This document shows positions 1 to 8,685 of a stretch of DNA of 64,000 bases, piece after piece (position 1 is the first letter of the stretch; the number at the start of each line of letters is the position of its first letter). The notes below the pieces were generated by a model. The model was not told the origin of the DNA. It saw only the letters and a program-made list of their open reading frames with translations, and searched no databases. The translations under genes were made by a program, and so were the position numbers. Source of the DNA: Osedax fenrisi (taxonomy: Eukaryota; Annelida; Polychaeta; Sabellida; Siboglinidae); contig OZ025244.1 in the NCBI GenBank assembly GCA_964019155.1, positions 5,636,419 to 5,700,418 on the forward strand. The letters are read 5' to 3'.

Positions 1-249
1 CACACATTTGTTATTTTACTTACGTAATATATGATTGGCCAATTCATAATGTTAATTTGTGATTGGTCAATTTTGTTATTTACTATTATTTCTGTAGCAT
101 TACATTTATTTATAGCATTCATTTATTAAAACCTATTGTGTTCACACGTACATTTTGAATAATTCTTTACATCTAATATATTAATATCTTTCGTAACAAA
201 TATATTGTTTCTTTAATATTAAACTTATATACATACATGCGTATACCAT
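1..249 (+). promoter_or_regulatory. AT-rich leader upstream of the RepHel gene
   Basis: This stretch precedes the ATG at 250 and holds no ORF of note. It contains two CCAAT-type palindromes near its left end and a TATTTATA-like stretch around 106-117, but no strong TATA box at a fixed distance. It does not resemble the conserved 5' block of the non-autonomous units (for example 5630-6200), so the autonomous element and the array units differ here. A promoter role is inferred from position only. Confidence 0.35.
34..71. promoter_or_regulatory. Twin CCAAT-box palindromes
   Basis: ATTGGCCAAT at 34-43 is a perfect 10-bp palindrome, and ATTGGTCAAT at 62-71 is the same with one change. Each presents a CCAAT box core on one or both strands, with starts 28 bp apart. 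CCAAT boxes are usual NF-Y sites upstream of eukaryotic genes; whether these act on the RepHel gene is inference. Confidence 0.3.
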
Positions 250-3200
250 ATGCCGAAAAGAAAATCTAATTTATCAAAAACAAGTAAGAAAGTAAGATTT
301 AATAATGTGAGAATAAGTCAACAAAATATAGAAGAAACAGATGCCAGACAGCAATTAAATAGGATATGCACGGCTAATGCAAGGGAGCATGAAAATCCAG
401 CAGATAAATATAATAGGAATGCTAATAATCGCGCATCGACATCGACTTACCGAGTAAATGAAACGACAGAACAAACAACTATAAGAAAATCCAATGACCA
501 AGTTAGTACTCGCATGAGCAGAGCATCCGAGAGCGATAGCGAGACAGCTAATAGAAATGTAAATAATAGAGATTGTACTCGCATGAGCAGAGCATCCGAG
601 AGTGATAGCGAGACAGCTACTAGAAATGTCAATAATAGAGATTGTACTCGAAAGAGCAGAGTATCCGAGAGTGATAGCGAAACAGCCATTCGCAGGGGAA
701 ATGATGCTACGCATAGGGCATTACTAAGATCAATAGAAACAGATGAAGATAGATCTGAACGATTAAATGCATGGCGATCGGACATAATTATATGGAGAAA
801 TGCCGCATTTAATTATGACCCGTTAGCGAAATATGCAGAGGATACGCAAATTAAAGTTGGGGATATGAATGTAATTTGCGTATATTGTAATGCAAAAAAA
901 TACAAAAATGAAGCACCGGGATTATGCTGTTCAAATGGAAAAGTTGAACTACCCCTCATAGAAGACGCGCCGGAACCATTAAAATCGTTATTATATTCTA
1001 ATTCATGTCAATCTAAAATATTCTTAAATAATATTAGAAATTATAACTCTGCGTTTCAAATGACATCATTTGGAGCACATAAAATATTACCCATTCAAGG
1101 ATATAATACTAACTTTAAAATACAAGGTCAAGTGTACCATCTCTTAGGTCCGTTGAATGTACAGGAAAATGAAACTCCGAAATATCTTCAAATGTATTTC
1201 ATGGGAGATACAGAAGATGAAACGAAAAGAAGAATCGATCATCTATCTTCAGGAAAATTAGATACATCTATTGTATTAAATCTACAACATATGCTGCATA
1301 ATCATAATAATTTAATCCAGACTTTTAAGTTTGCCCAACAACAGGTTAAAGAAAACTACAAAGTTGTTATAAATGCTGAGAAAAGACCAACCGGAGAACA
1401 CGAACGAAGATTCAATGAACCGACTAATGACGACGTCGCAGTTTTAGTGGTTGGTGAACAATGTTGTAATCGTGATATTATTTTACAGCACAAAGAGGAA
1501 GGCATGCAAAGGATAAATGAATTACATAGATCATACGATGCTCTTCAATATCCATTGATTTTCTGGAAAGGACAAGACGGGTATAATATTCTACTAAAAC
1601 ACAGGGACAACATTACCAAGTTAACGTCTAGAGAAATGTATTGTTATTATATTATGATCAGAATTAATTCCATAAATTATATTAATCAATTTAGGGAATT
1701 ACTTAATCAATTTATTGTTGATATGTACGTGAAAATTGAAACTGAAAGGTTGTTATATATAAGATTAAATCAAAGGAAGTTAAGAGTTGAAAACTACGAT
1801 CATCTAAAAGACGCGATTCAAAACGACGGAAATTTGGAAGAAATGGGTAAGTTAATCATATTACCTTCATCATTTACAGGCAGTCCTCGGTATATGCAAC
1901 AACGAACACAAGATGCGATGGTTTATGTACGGAAATTCGGAACTCCGGATTTATTCATCACATTTACTTGCAATCCTAAATGGATCGAAATCACGAAAGA
2001 ATTGGAAAATAATCAGAAGACTACGCATAGACACGATATTATTGCAAGAATATTCCAGCAAAAGTTAGTTAAATTAATGCATTTATTTAATAAAGCGCAG
2101 GTATTTGGAGAAGTACAATGCTTTATGTACACCGTGGAATGGCAGAAAAGAGGTTTACCCCACGCACATATTTTGATATGGTTAGTGAACAAAATTCATG
2201 CTTCGAAAATTGATGAATTTATTTCTGCTGAAATTCCAAATGAATCACTGGATAAAGAATTATATGATGTAGTAACTACTCAAATGATTCATGGTCCATG
2301 CGGTATTATTAATAATAACTCACCATGTATGAAAGATAGTAGGTGTACTAAGAGATTTCCGAAAGATTTCTCAAGGTTTACTCAGGCTGGAGAGGATGGA
2401 TATCCTAAATGCAGACGTCGAAGATTAGAAGATGGAGGAGAAGAATTTACTATCAAAAGAAACAACATGCAAGTTATTATTGATAATAGATGGGTTGTTC
2501 CATATTGCCCATTATTATCTAAAATATTTAAAGCTCATATTAATGTAGAATTTTGTAATTCAGTTAAAAGTATTAAATATATATGTAAATATATTAATAA
2601 GGGTTCCGACATGTCGATGGTAGCGTTAGAAGGAGAAAACGGAGGTAAAGACGAAATTTCGGATTACCAATTAGGAAGATACGTAGGATCTAACGAGGCA
2701 TTTTGGAGACTAATGCAATTTCCTATACATAAAAGATTTCCTGCAATTATACATTTGGCTGTACATTTAGAAAATGGGCAAAGGGTGTATTTTAATAGTA
2801 ATACTATTTTAAATAGAATTAATAATCCTAATGAAACTACTTTAACGGCATTTTTTAAATTGTGTATAGAGGACGAATTCGCGAGTACGTTATTATATGA
2901 AGAAGTAGCTTCATATTATACATGGAATTCGCATACATGGAAAAAGAGAAAGCAAGGTACAAGGGTTGATGGTTATGGTGACATCAGGAAAGGTAAAGAG
3001 TTTGGTAGAGTATATACGGTACACTTTTCTAATGCTGAATGTTTTTATATGCGGCTATTATTATTTCATATTAAAGGACCTACATCATTCGACTACTTAA
3101 GAACTGTTAACGATATAATATGCGGAACATATAGAGAAGCATGTATTATACATGGTCTCCTAGAAAATGATCACCAATGGGATAATACGATTAATGATGC

Positions 3201-4920
3201 TATTCTATTAAAGTCTCCAACAAAATTAAGAAATCTATTTGCTATAATGATTACTATGTGTAATGTGTCTAATCCCCTTAGGATATGGAATAAATATAAA
3301 GAAGATTTCACTGAAGATTATTTATTTAAAGCTAAACATATTAATCCCTCTGCTATTTACAGTGATACTCTATTTAATTTAGCTCTAATATATATCGAAG
3401 ATAAACTACAAGAACTCGGGGGAAGACAGTTAGTACATTATGGATTACCTGCAACGATAAGAGATGATATGTCACCACTCAGTAACGATGTTATTAGAGA
3501 AACATCATATAATATGGAAGAATTAAATATGTTTATTAATGAAAATGAAAATAGATTAACTGATGAACAAAAAGAAATTTATTTATTAATATTAAAGAGT
3601 ATTAATGAAAAAAAAGAAAATATATATTTTCTTAATGCAGCAGGTGGTACAGGTAAAACATATTTAATTAATTTATTATTATCAAAAGTACGCTCCATGA
3701 AGAATATTGCTATAGCAGTAGCATCTTCTGGAATTGCTTCGACTCTACTGCAATCCGGAAGAACTGTACATTCAACGTTTAAATTGCCTCTTGATTTATC
3801 TGACACAGAGAATACAACATGTAATATATCTAGGAATAGTGGTGCAGCCCATCTATTAAGAAAATGTTCATTCATAGTATGGGATGAATGCACCATGTCT
3901 CATAAAGGAGGAATTCAGGCTGTAGATAGATTACTGAAAGATATTAGAAATAATGATTTATTAATGGGAGGTATAACTGTATTATTTTCAGGGGATTTCC
4001 GTCAGATATTACCTATTATTCCTAATGGTACAAAAATAGATGAACTTAATGCCTGTTTAAAATATTCATATTTATGGAATAAAATTATTAAATTGTCGTT
4101 AACTAGAAATATGAGATTATCACTAAATGAAGATTCGGATGCTTCAGAATTTGCAAATAATTTAATCATGCTCGGAGATGGAAATATTAATGTAAATTCA
4201 ATAGATAACTCAATTAAATTACCGGTTGGAAAAATGGTTAGTAATTCTATAGAATTAAAAAATAATGTTTATCCAGATTTCCAGGTAAATTATGAAAATA
4301 AAGAATGGCTCTCTGAAAGATGTATTCTGGTACCAATTAATGATGTTGTTTACAAAATTAATGAACAATTATTAAATGAAATTCCGGAGGAAATTAAAAA
4401 TTATAAATCTATTGATAATTTAGCTAATCAAGAAGATAATATTAATTACTCGACGGAATTTTTAAATTCATTGCAACCTTCCGGATTTCCTCCTCACAAT
4501 TTAAAATTAAAGCGAGGTGCTTCGATTATCCTATTAAGAAATATTGAACCTCCTAGGTTATGCAATGGTACCAGGTTAGTAATAAAAAATATGTATACAA
4601 ATGTGATTGAAGCTATTATTATTACCGGTACATTTAAAGGACAAGAGGTTTTCATACCTAAGATTCCAATGACGACTTCAAATTATCAATTTGAATTTAG
4701 AAGACTTCAATTTCCAGTTAGATTAAGTTTTTCGATGACCATCAACAAATCACAGGGTCAGACATTAAAAGTTGTGGGATTGGACTTATCTACTAGCTGT
4801 TTTTCGCATGGTCAATTATATGTGGGATGTTCGAGAGTAACAAATGGAGATAATCTGTATATATTATCAGAAGAAGGAAGAACACAAAATGTGGTATATA
4901 AAGAAGCTTTGCGGAAATAA
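250..4920 (+). CDS. Helitron RepHel transposase (HUH Rep nuclease + PIF1-type helicase), intact
   Basis: One 1556-residue frame without stops or visible introns encodes the rolling-circle transposase of a Helitron, which nicks one strand by a tyrosine-DNA link and unwinds it 5'-3' in the nucleus. The N-terminus is basic and low in complexity, with three 23-residue repeats (87-155). A Cys cluster follows (C210, C213, C226, C227), probably zinc-binding. The Helitron_like_N/Rep region spans about 480-800: the HUH motif is H638-A-H640 in GLPHAHILIW, and the paired catalytic tyrosines fit Y777 and Y781 in YICKYINKG. The SF1B PIF1-like helicase spans about 1105-1550: Walker A GGTGKT 1132-1137 (K1136), Walker B WDE 1211-1213, GDFRQ 1248-1252, motif V INKSQGQT 1498-1505 and motif VI VGCSRV 1525-1530. 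Length is normal for RepHel. No C-terminal endonuclease domain is present, so this is Helitron-type and not Helentron-type. All key residues are kept, so it may be active. The ATG at 250 is the first of the frame and precedes the basic N-terminus. Confidence 0.95.
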   Translation: MPKRKSNLSKTSKKVRFNNVRISQQNIEETDARQQLNRICTANAREHENPADKYNRNANNRASTSTYRVNETTEQTTIRKSNDQVSTRMSRASESDSETANRNVNNRDCTRMSRASESDSETATRNVNNRDCTRKSRVSESDSETAIRRGNDATHRALLRSIETDEDRSERLNAWRSDIIIWRNAAFNYDPLAKYAEDTQIKVGDMNVICVYCNAKKYKNEAPGLCCSNGKVELPLIEDAPEPLKSLLYSNSCQSKIFLNNIRNYNSAFQMTSFGAHKILPIQGYNTNFKIQGQVYHLLGPLNVQENETPKYLQMYFMGDTEDETKRRIDHLSSGKLDTSIVLNLQHMLHNHNNLIQTFKFAQQQVKENYKVVINAEKRPTGEHERRFNEPTNDDVAVLVVGEQCCNRDIILQHKEEGMQRINELHRSYDALQYPLIFWKGQDGYNILLKHRDNITKLTSREMYCYYIMIRINSINYINQFRELLNQFIVDMYVKIETERLLYIRLNQRKLRVENYDHLKDAIQNDGNLEEMGKLIILPSSFTGSPRYMQQRTQDAMVYVRKFGTPDLFITFTCNPKWIEITKELENNQKTTHRHDIIARIFQQKLVKLMHLFNKAQVFGEVQCFMYTVEWQKRGLPHAHILIWLVNKIHASKIDEFISAEIPNESLDKELYDVVTTQMIHGPCGIINNNSPCMKDSRCTKRFPKDFSRFTQAGEDGYPKCRRRRLEDGGEEFTIKRNNMQVIIDNRWVVPYCPLLSKIFKAHINVEFCNSVKSIKYICKYINKGSDMSMVALEGENGGKDEISDYQLGRYVGSNEAFWRLMQFPIHKRFPAIIHLAVHLENGQRVYFNSNTILNRINNPNETTLTAFFKLCIEDEFASTLLYEEVASYYTWNSHTWKKRKQGTRVDGYGDIRKGKEFGRVYTVHFSNAECFYMRLLLFHIKGPTSFDYLRTVNDIICGTYREACIIHGLLENDHQWDNTINDAILLKSPTKLRNLFAIMITMCNVSNPLRIWNKYKEDFTEDYLFKAKHINPSAIYSDTLFNLALIYIEDKLQELGGRQLVHYGLPATIRDDMSPLSNDVIRETSYNMEELNMFINENENRLTDEQKEIYLLILKSINEKKENIYFLNAAGGTGKTYLINLLLSKVRSMKNIAIAVASSGIASTLLQSGRTVHSTFKLPLDLSDTENTTCNISRNSGAAHLLRKCSFIVWDECTMSHKGGIQAVDRLLKDIRNNDLLMGGITVLFSGDFRQILPIIPNGTKIDELNACLKYSYLWNKIIKLSLTRNMRLSLNEDSDASEFANNLIMLGDGNINVNSIDNSIKLPVGKMVSNSIELKNNVYPDFQVNYENKEWLSERCILVPINDVVYKINEQLLNEIPEEIKNYKSIDNLANQEDNINYSTEFLNSLQPSGFPPHNLKLKRGASIILLRNIEPPRLCNGTRLVIKNMYTNVIEAIIITGTFKGQEVFIPKIPMTTSNYQFEFRRLQFPVRLSFSMTINKSQGQTLKVVGLDLSTSCFSHGQLYVGCSRVTNGDNLYILSEEGRTQNVVYKEALRK
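508..714 (+). repeat. In-frame 69-bp coding repeat, three copies
   Basis: Three direct copies (508-576, 577-645, 646-714) encode the RepHel 23-residue repeat with core SRASESDSETA. The first two are nearly identical and the third diverges at its C-terminal end (core SRVSESDSETAIRR). The period is a multiple of three, so copy number can change without breaking the frame. The segment lies in the variable, Ser/Arg/Asp-rich N-terminus ahead of the Cys cluster and Rep domain. Confidence 0.85.
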
Positions 4921-4979
4921 GGTTAGTATGCGAACTATATAATTTAATGTATAATTAATAACTACTATTTAGCAGGTGC

Positions 4980-5037
4980 CCTTCATATGTACGTTGCCTT
5001 GACGTGGCATGAAGGCTTTAAACTAAATACGTACGAA
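4980..5037 (+). repeat. 58-bp structured direct repeat, copy 1
   Basis: The repeat starts with CCTTCAT (4980-4986), which pairs with ATGAAGG (5009-5015). An inner GCC/GGC pair (4996-4998 with 5006-5008) makes an imperfect hairpin. It ends with the palindromic ACGTAC/GTACGA stretch. I saw no copy elsewhere in the window other than the partner at 5182. Function is unknown; a cis element in the 3' UTR or the trace of an older insertion are both possible. Confidence 0.75.
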
Positions 5038-5054
5038 TTTGTTTTGAAATATTA

Positions 5055-5060
5055 AATAAA
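5055..5060 (+). promoter_or_regulatory. Candidate polyadenylation signal AATAAA
   Basis: This canonical AATAAA hexamer is 135 bp after the RepHel stop, between the two 58-bp repeats, and is followed within 30 bp by a GT-rich stretch. In such AT-rich DNA AATAAA is common by chance, so the assignment rests on position. Confidence 0.4.
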
Positions 5061-5181
5061 ATCTAAGGTTTGTACATCTATATAATTCTATCATATTTAT
5101 TTATATTAAAACTGTCTATTCTATCATAACATTATTATTTAATTAATATATAATTAATATTTATAACTTATTTTTCAGGGT

Positions 5182-5239
5182 CCTTCATATGTACGTTGCC
5201 TTGACGTGGCATGAGGGCTTTAATCTAAATACGTACGAA
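5182..5239 (+). repeat. 58-bp structured direct repeat, copy 2
   Basis: This copy matches the one at 4980 at 56 of 58 positions, 202 bp downstream. One of the two changes turns ATGAAGG into ATGAGGG (5211-5217), which replaces a U-A pair by a U-G wobble in the predicted stem with CCTTCAT (5182-5188), so the stem is kept at RNA level. It is preceded by an acceptor-like TTTTTCAG ending at 5178. Confidence 0.75.
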
Positions 5240-5280
5240 AAAAATAAATGTTGAAGATAGGTAATACAATTGATATGTTA

Positions 5281-5581
5281 AATTGTTGTGGTTAAATTGA
5301 ATTAAGTTTTAATATTGGTAGTTTTTTTTAGCTGCATTACTTCCCGAGTGAGCCTATAAAAGTATATTGTCACGGTTGTGGTTAGGTTGGGTTAAGTTTT
5401 AATATTGGTGGTTTTTTTTAGCTGCATCACTTCCCGAGTGAGCATATAAAAGCATTTTTATTTATATAGTTATTTTCACAGTTGTAGTTAGATTGGATTA
5501 AGTTTTAAAATTGGTGGTTTTTTTTAGCTGAATCACTTCCCGAGTACATTACATCACCTCCCGAGTACATTACATCATCAA
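5281..5581 (+). repeat. Minisatellite, about 3 monomers (U0)
   Basis: This is the first appearance of the array's minisatellite, directly after the RepHel 3' region. Monomers here are of the TTAGATTGGATTAAG and TTAATATTGG variant. The last one runs into a doubled CCCGAGTACATTACATCA tail. The order of variants matches the last monomers before 46878. Confidence 0.85.
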
Positions 5582-5629
5582 GTGAACGTTACGCGCGATC
5601 ACGGGCGAAGCCGGGCCCCGACCGCCTAG
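5582..5629 (+). repeat. Helitron 3' terminus (reference copy)
   Basis: The terminal ~48 bp are nearly invariant at all 15 junctions in the window. CGGGC (5602-5606) pairs with downstream G-CCC-G bases (5615-5620, one bulged C) around an 8-nt loop, and this hairpin lies 9 nt before the end CCTAG. A hairpin about 10 nt before CTRR is the hallmark of Helitron 3' ends. The next base, 5630, is both the expected flanking T and the first T of the next unit's TC start. Confidence 0.85.
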
Positions 5630-6469
5630 TCTATACTATAAGAGCGAAAATGTCTGTCTGTGTGTCTGTGTGTGTGTGTGTGTAAGTATTAGAATCTCGC
5701 GAACGCGAGATCCGTTTTCCGTAAGGAAAACCTCAGGTGATAAAGTGGGGCAGCGGGGTTTTAATAGATGATTTACTTTTTTCAATATGTATTCGCGCTA
5801 TACCAAATATCGTTAAATAGTGTCATTTTTTAGTCGATTTACGTAATCGAAAAATTTAAATTCGAAGCAAATTTTTAATAACAAACTTTATCGTGAATAA
5901 TTTGATGGTAAATAATTTCGTAAAAATGAGTTTCTTTAATTTCGAATACATTACGTAGATTTACGAAATGGTACTTCCGGTTTGAATATTTAAATAACAT
6001 TTGTTGCATCGGAATTTATTTACCAGTATTATTGAGGTGAAATTCAAGAATATGTAAAATCGAGTTAATATTAATTATTTCCTATCAACGCCATGTAAAC
6101 ATAAATAATTAAACATAGGTGATACGATACGGTTATGTAAAAAATCAAAATCTACAATAATTATTTGATTTCAATAATTTTAACTTTATTAAATATATAA
6201 TTAAAATAGAATATACTTTGATAAATTGTGACTTCTTATGTTTAATATACTTCGAGCTACGGCTGAAATAGTGAAAAATACATGATTTTAGAGTAGTCTA
6301 TTTGACCGACTTCCGGTAATATTTTCGTATAAATTATGGATTCATCAGATTAGGAGTACGAAAATACATGTAATAAAATGAGAAAAATCATGAAAATATG
6401 AATAATAGGGTTTCAATCTCTGTTTTATTATTTCGTCAAATGTCATCATATATGGTCAAAGAAAAAAAT

Positions 6470-6505
6470 ATAGATTTATAAAAAAATATTTTTTCTAAAA
6501 TCTAT
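6470..6505 (+). repeat. AT-rich hairpin at the end of the 5' block (reference copy)
   Basis: ATAGATTT (6470-6477) pairs with AAATCTAT (6498-6505) around an inner A-run/T-run palindrome (AAAAAATATTTTTT). The same structure recurs near the end of most 5' blocks, often with compensating or destroying changes (TTTTTATAAAATC forms at 22190, 39590, 48350). It marks the border between the unique-looking block and the minisatellite. Confidence 0.6.
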
Positions 6506-6539
6506 TCTATAATTATATATGCATTACATACCGAGTGAG

Positions 6540-8588
6540 ACTATACAAGCATATATATATATGTGTGTATGTGGTCATTGATATTTTTAGTTATAGTTAT
6601 TGTCACTGTTGTGTTTAGGTTGGGTTAAATTTTAATTTGTGTAGGTTTTTTTTAGCTGCATTACTTCCCGAGTGAGCCTATAAAAGTATATTGATATATG
6701 TCTTTGTGTGGTCATTGATTTTAGAGTATTAGTAATTTTTCATAGTTGTGGTTAGGTTGGGTTAAGTTTTAATATTGGTAGTTTTTTTTAGCTGCATTAC
6801 TTCCCGAGTTTAGCCTATAAAGTCATATTTATTTATATTGTTATTTTCACATTTTTGTTTAGGTTGGGTTAAGTTTTAATTCGTGTAGGTCTTTTTTAGA
6901 TGCATTACTTCCCGAGTGATCCCTATATAGGCATATTTATTTATATTGTTATTTTCACATTTTTGTTTAGGTTGGGTTAAGTTTTAATTTGTGTAGGTTT
7001 TTTTTAGCTGCATTAATTCCCGAGTGAGCCTTTAAAAGCATATTTATTTATATTGTTATTTTCACAGTTGTGGTTAGGTTGGGTTAAATTTAAATTTTTG
7101 GAGGTTTTTTTTAACTGCATTACTTCTCGAGTGAGCCTATAAAAGCATATTTATTTATATTGTTATTTTTACAGTTGTAGTTAGGTTGGGTATATAAGTT
7201 TATTATAAAAGTATTATGATATTTGTGTATGTGTTCAGTGATATTTTGAGTATTTGTTATTTTCACAGTTTTAGTTAGGTTGGGTTAAATTTAATTTGTG
7301 TAGTTTTTTTTAGCTACATTACTTCCCGAGTTAGCCTATACAATCATATTCATTTATATTCTTATTTTCACAGTTGTGGTTAGATTGGATTAATTTTAAT
7401 ATTGTTGGTTTTTTTAGCTGAATTACTTCCCGAGTGAGCCTATACAAAGATATTGATATATTTATGTTGTGTGGTCATTGATATTGTGAGTGTTAGTTAT
7501 TTTCACAGTTGTGGTTAGGTTGGGTTAAGTTTTAATATTGGTGGTTTTTTTTAGCTCCATTACTTCCCGAGTGAACCTATAAAAGTGTATTTTCACGGTT
7601 GTGGTTAGGGTGGGTTAAGTTTTAATTTTGGTAGGTTTTTTTTAGCTGAATTACTTCCCGAGTGAACCTATAAAAGCATATTTATTTATATTGTTATTTT
7701 GACAGTTGTGGTTAGGTTGGGTTAAGTTTTAATTTGTGTAGGTTTTTTTAGTTGAATTACTTCCCGAGTGAACCTATAAAAGCATATTTATTTATATTGT
7801 TATTTTCACAGTTGTGGTTAGGTTGGGTTAAGTTTTAATTTTGGTAGGTTTTTTTTAGCTGCATTACTTCCCGAGTGAACCTATAAAAGCATATTTATTT
7901 ATATTGTTATTTTCACAGTTGTGGTTAGGTTGGGTTAAGTTTTAATTTGTGTAGGTTTTTTTTAGCTGCATTACTTCCCGAGTGAGCCTATAAAAGCATA
8001 TTTATTTATATTGTTATTTTCACAGTTGTGGTTAGGTTGGGTTAAGTTTTAATTTGTGTAGGTTTTTTTTAGTTGAATTACTTCCCGAGTGAACCTATAA
8101 AATCATATTTATTTATATTGTTATTTTCACAGTTGTGGTTAGGTTGGGTTAAGTTTTAATTTGTGTAGGTTTTTTTAGTTGAATTACTTCCCGAGTGAAC
8201 CTATAAAAGCATATTTATTTATATTGTTATTTTCACAGTTGTGGTTAGGTTGGGTTAAGTTTTAATTTTGGTAGGTTTTTTTTAGCTGCATTACTTCCCG
8301 AGTGAGACTATAAAAGTATATGTTCACTGTTGTGATTAGGCTGGGTTAAGTTATAATTTGTGGAGGTTTTTTTTAGCTGCATTACTTCCCGAGTGAGCCT
8401 ATACAAGGATATTGATATATGTATGTTGTATGGTTATTGATATTGTGAGTGTTTGTTATTTTCACAGTTGTGGTTAGGTTGTGTTAAGTTTTAATTTTTG
8501 GAGGTTTTTTTTAGCTGCATTACTTCCCGAGTGAGCCTATAAAAGTATATTGTCACGGTTGTGGTTAGGTTGGGTTAAGTTTTAATTT
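6540..8588 (+). repeat. Minisatellite array of U1
   Basis: About 20 monomers. The order of motifs in a monomer is GTGGTTAGGTTGGGTTAAG, TTTTAATTTGTGTAGG, a T7-T8 run, AGCTGCATTACTTCCCGAG, TGAACC or TGAGCC, then TATAAAAG. The part from about 7630 to 8280 is a homogeneous run of ~107-bp monomers carrying TTTATTTATATTGTTATTT; flanking monomers are the ~88-bp form lacking it. The marker GGGTATATAAG at about 7188 is shared with U4, U7, U10 and U12. Confidence 0.9.
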
Positions 8589-8685
8589 ACCTATATAAAC
8601 ATATTAATAAAAATTCCCAAGTACATTACATCACTAAGTGAACGTTACGCGCGAACACGGGCGAAGCCGGGCCCCGACCGCCTAG

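Larger units (their letters stand above)
4921..5280 (+). other. 3' non-coding region of the RepHel gene
   Basis: No ORF is present. Directly after the TAA stop there is a donor-like AAG|GTTAGT (GT at 4922). Acceptor-like CAGs end at 4975 and 5178, each 4-5 nt ahead of a 58-bp structured repeat, so a 3' UTR intron is possible but not shown. An AATAAA lies between the repeats. The region joins directly to the minisatellite at about 5281. Confidence 0.5.
1..5629 (+). mobile_element. Autonomous Helitron, 5' end outside the window (unit U0)
   Basis: This stretch carries the RepHel gene and then about 700 bp of non-coding sequence ending in a Helitron 3' terminus: a GC-rich hairpin (5602-5620) and CCTAG at 5625-5629. 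The last ~300 bp before the terminus are minisatellite monomers and a tail closely matching the end of the non-autonomous unit finishing at 46878, including the doubled CCCGAGTACATTACATCA motif. That shared 3' end ties the gene to the array. No TCTATACTATA start is visible upstream of the gene, so the 5' terminus lies before position 1 or is lost. It is inferred, not proven, that gene and terminus belong to one element; an alternative is that the array inserted or recombined beside an unrelated RepHel copy. Confidence 0.7.
5630..8685 (+). mobile_element. Non-autonomous Helitron unit U1 (3056 bp)
   Basis: The unit starts TCTATACTATAAGAGCG immediately after the CTAG of U0 and ends CCTAG at 8685. 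The 5' block runs to about 6530 and is full length. The first hairpin carries one mismatch (GAATCTC in place of GGATCTC). The minisatellite fills about 6540-8588. There is no coding sequence. A TAAGAG start with AAAATG in the following bases is a combination shared only with U5. Confidence 0.85.

Noticed and set aside
355..785. Minus-strand open frames opposite the RepHel N-terminus
   Set aside because: They arise from the 69-bp coding repeat on the other strand; the + strand frame is long, has family motifs and explains the conservation.
3579..3896. Minus-strand 105-residue frame inside the helicase region
   Set aside because: It lies opposite the Walker A/B coding segment and has no recognisable features; a shadow frame.
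4922..5178. Intron in the RepHel coding sequence
   Set aside because: Donor and acceptor-like sites lie after the stop codon and the helicase domain is already complete to motif VI, so any intron here would be in the 3' UTR.
5630..6530. 5' block as a tRNA-derived SINE or small structural RNA gene
   Set aside because: No A/B box order, no cloverleaf and no T-run terminator at a fixed place were found; the hairpins are better explained as transposon subterminal structures.
6540..8588. CRISPR-like array (repeats of about 88-108 bp)
   Set aside because: There are no unique spacers: the whole monomer repeats, and context is a eukaryotic Helitron. It is a minisatellite.
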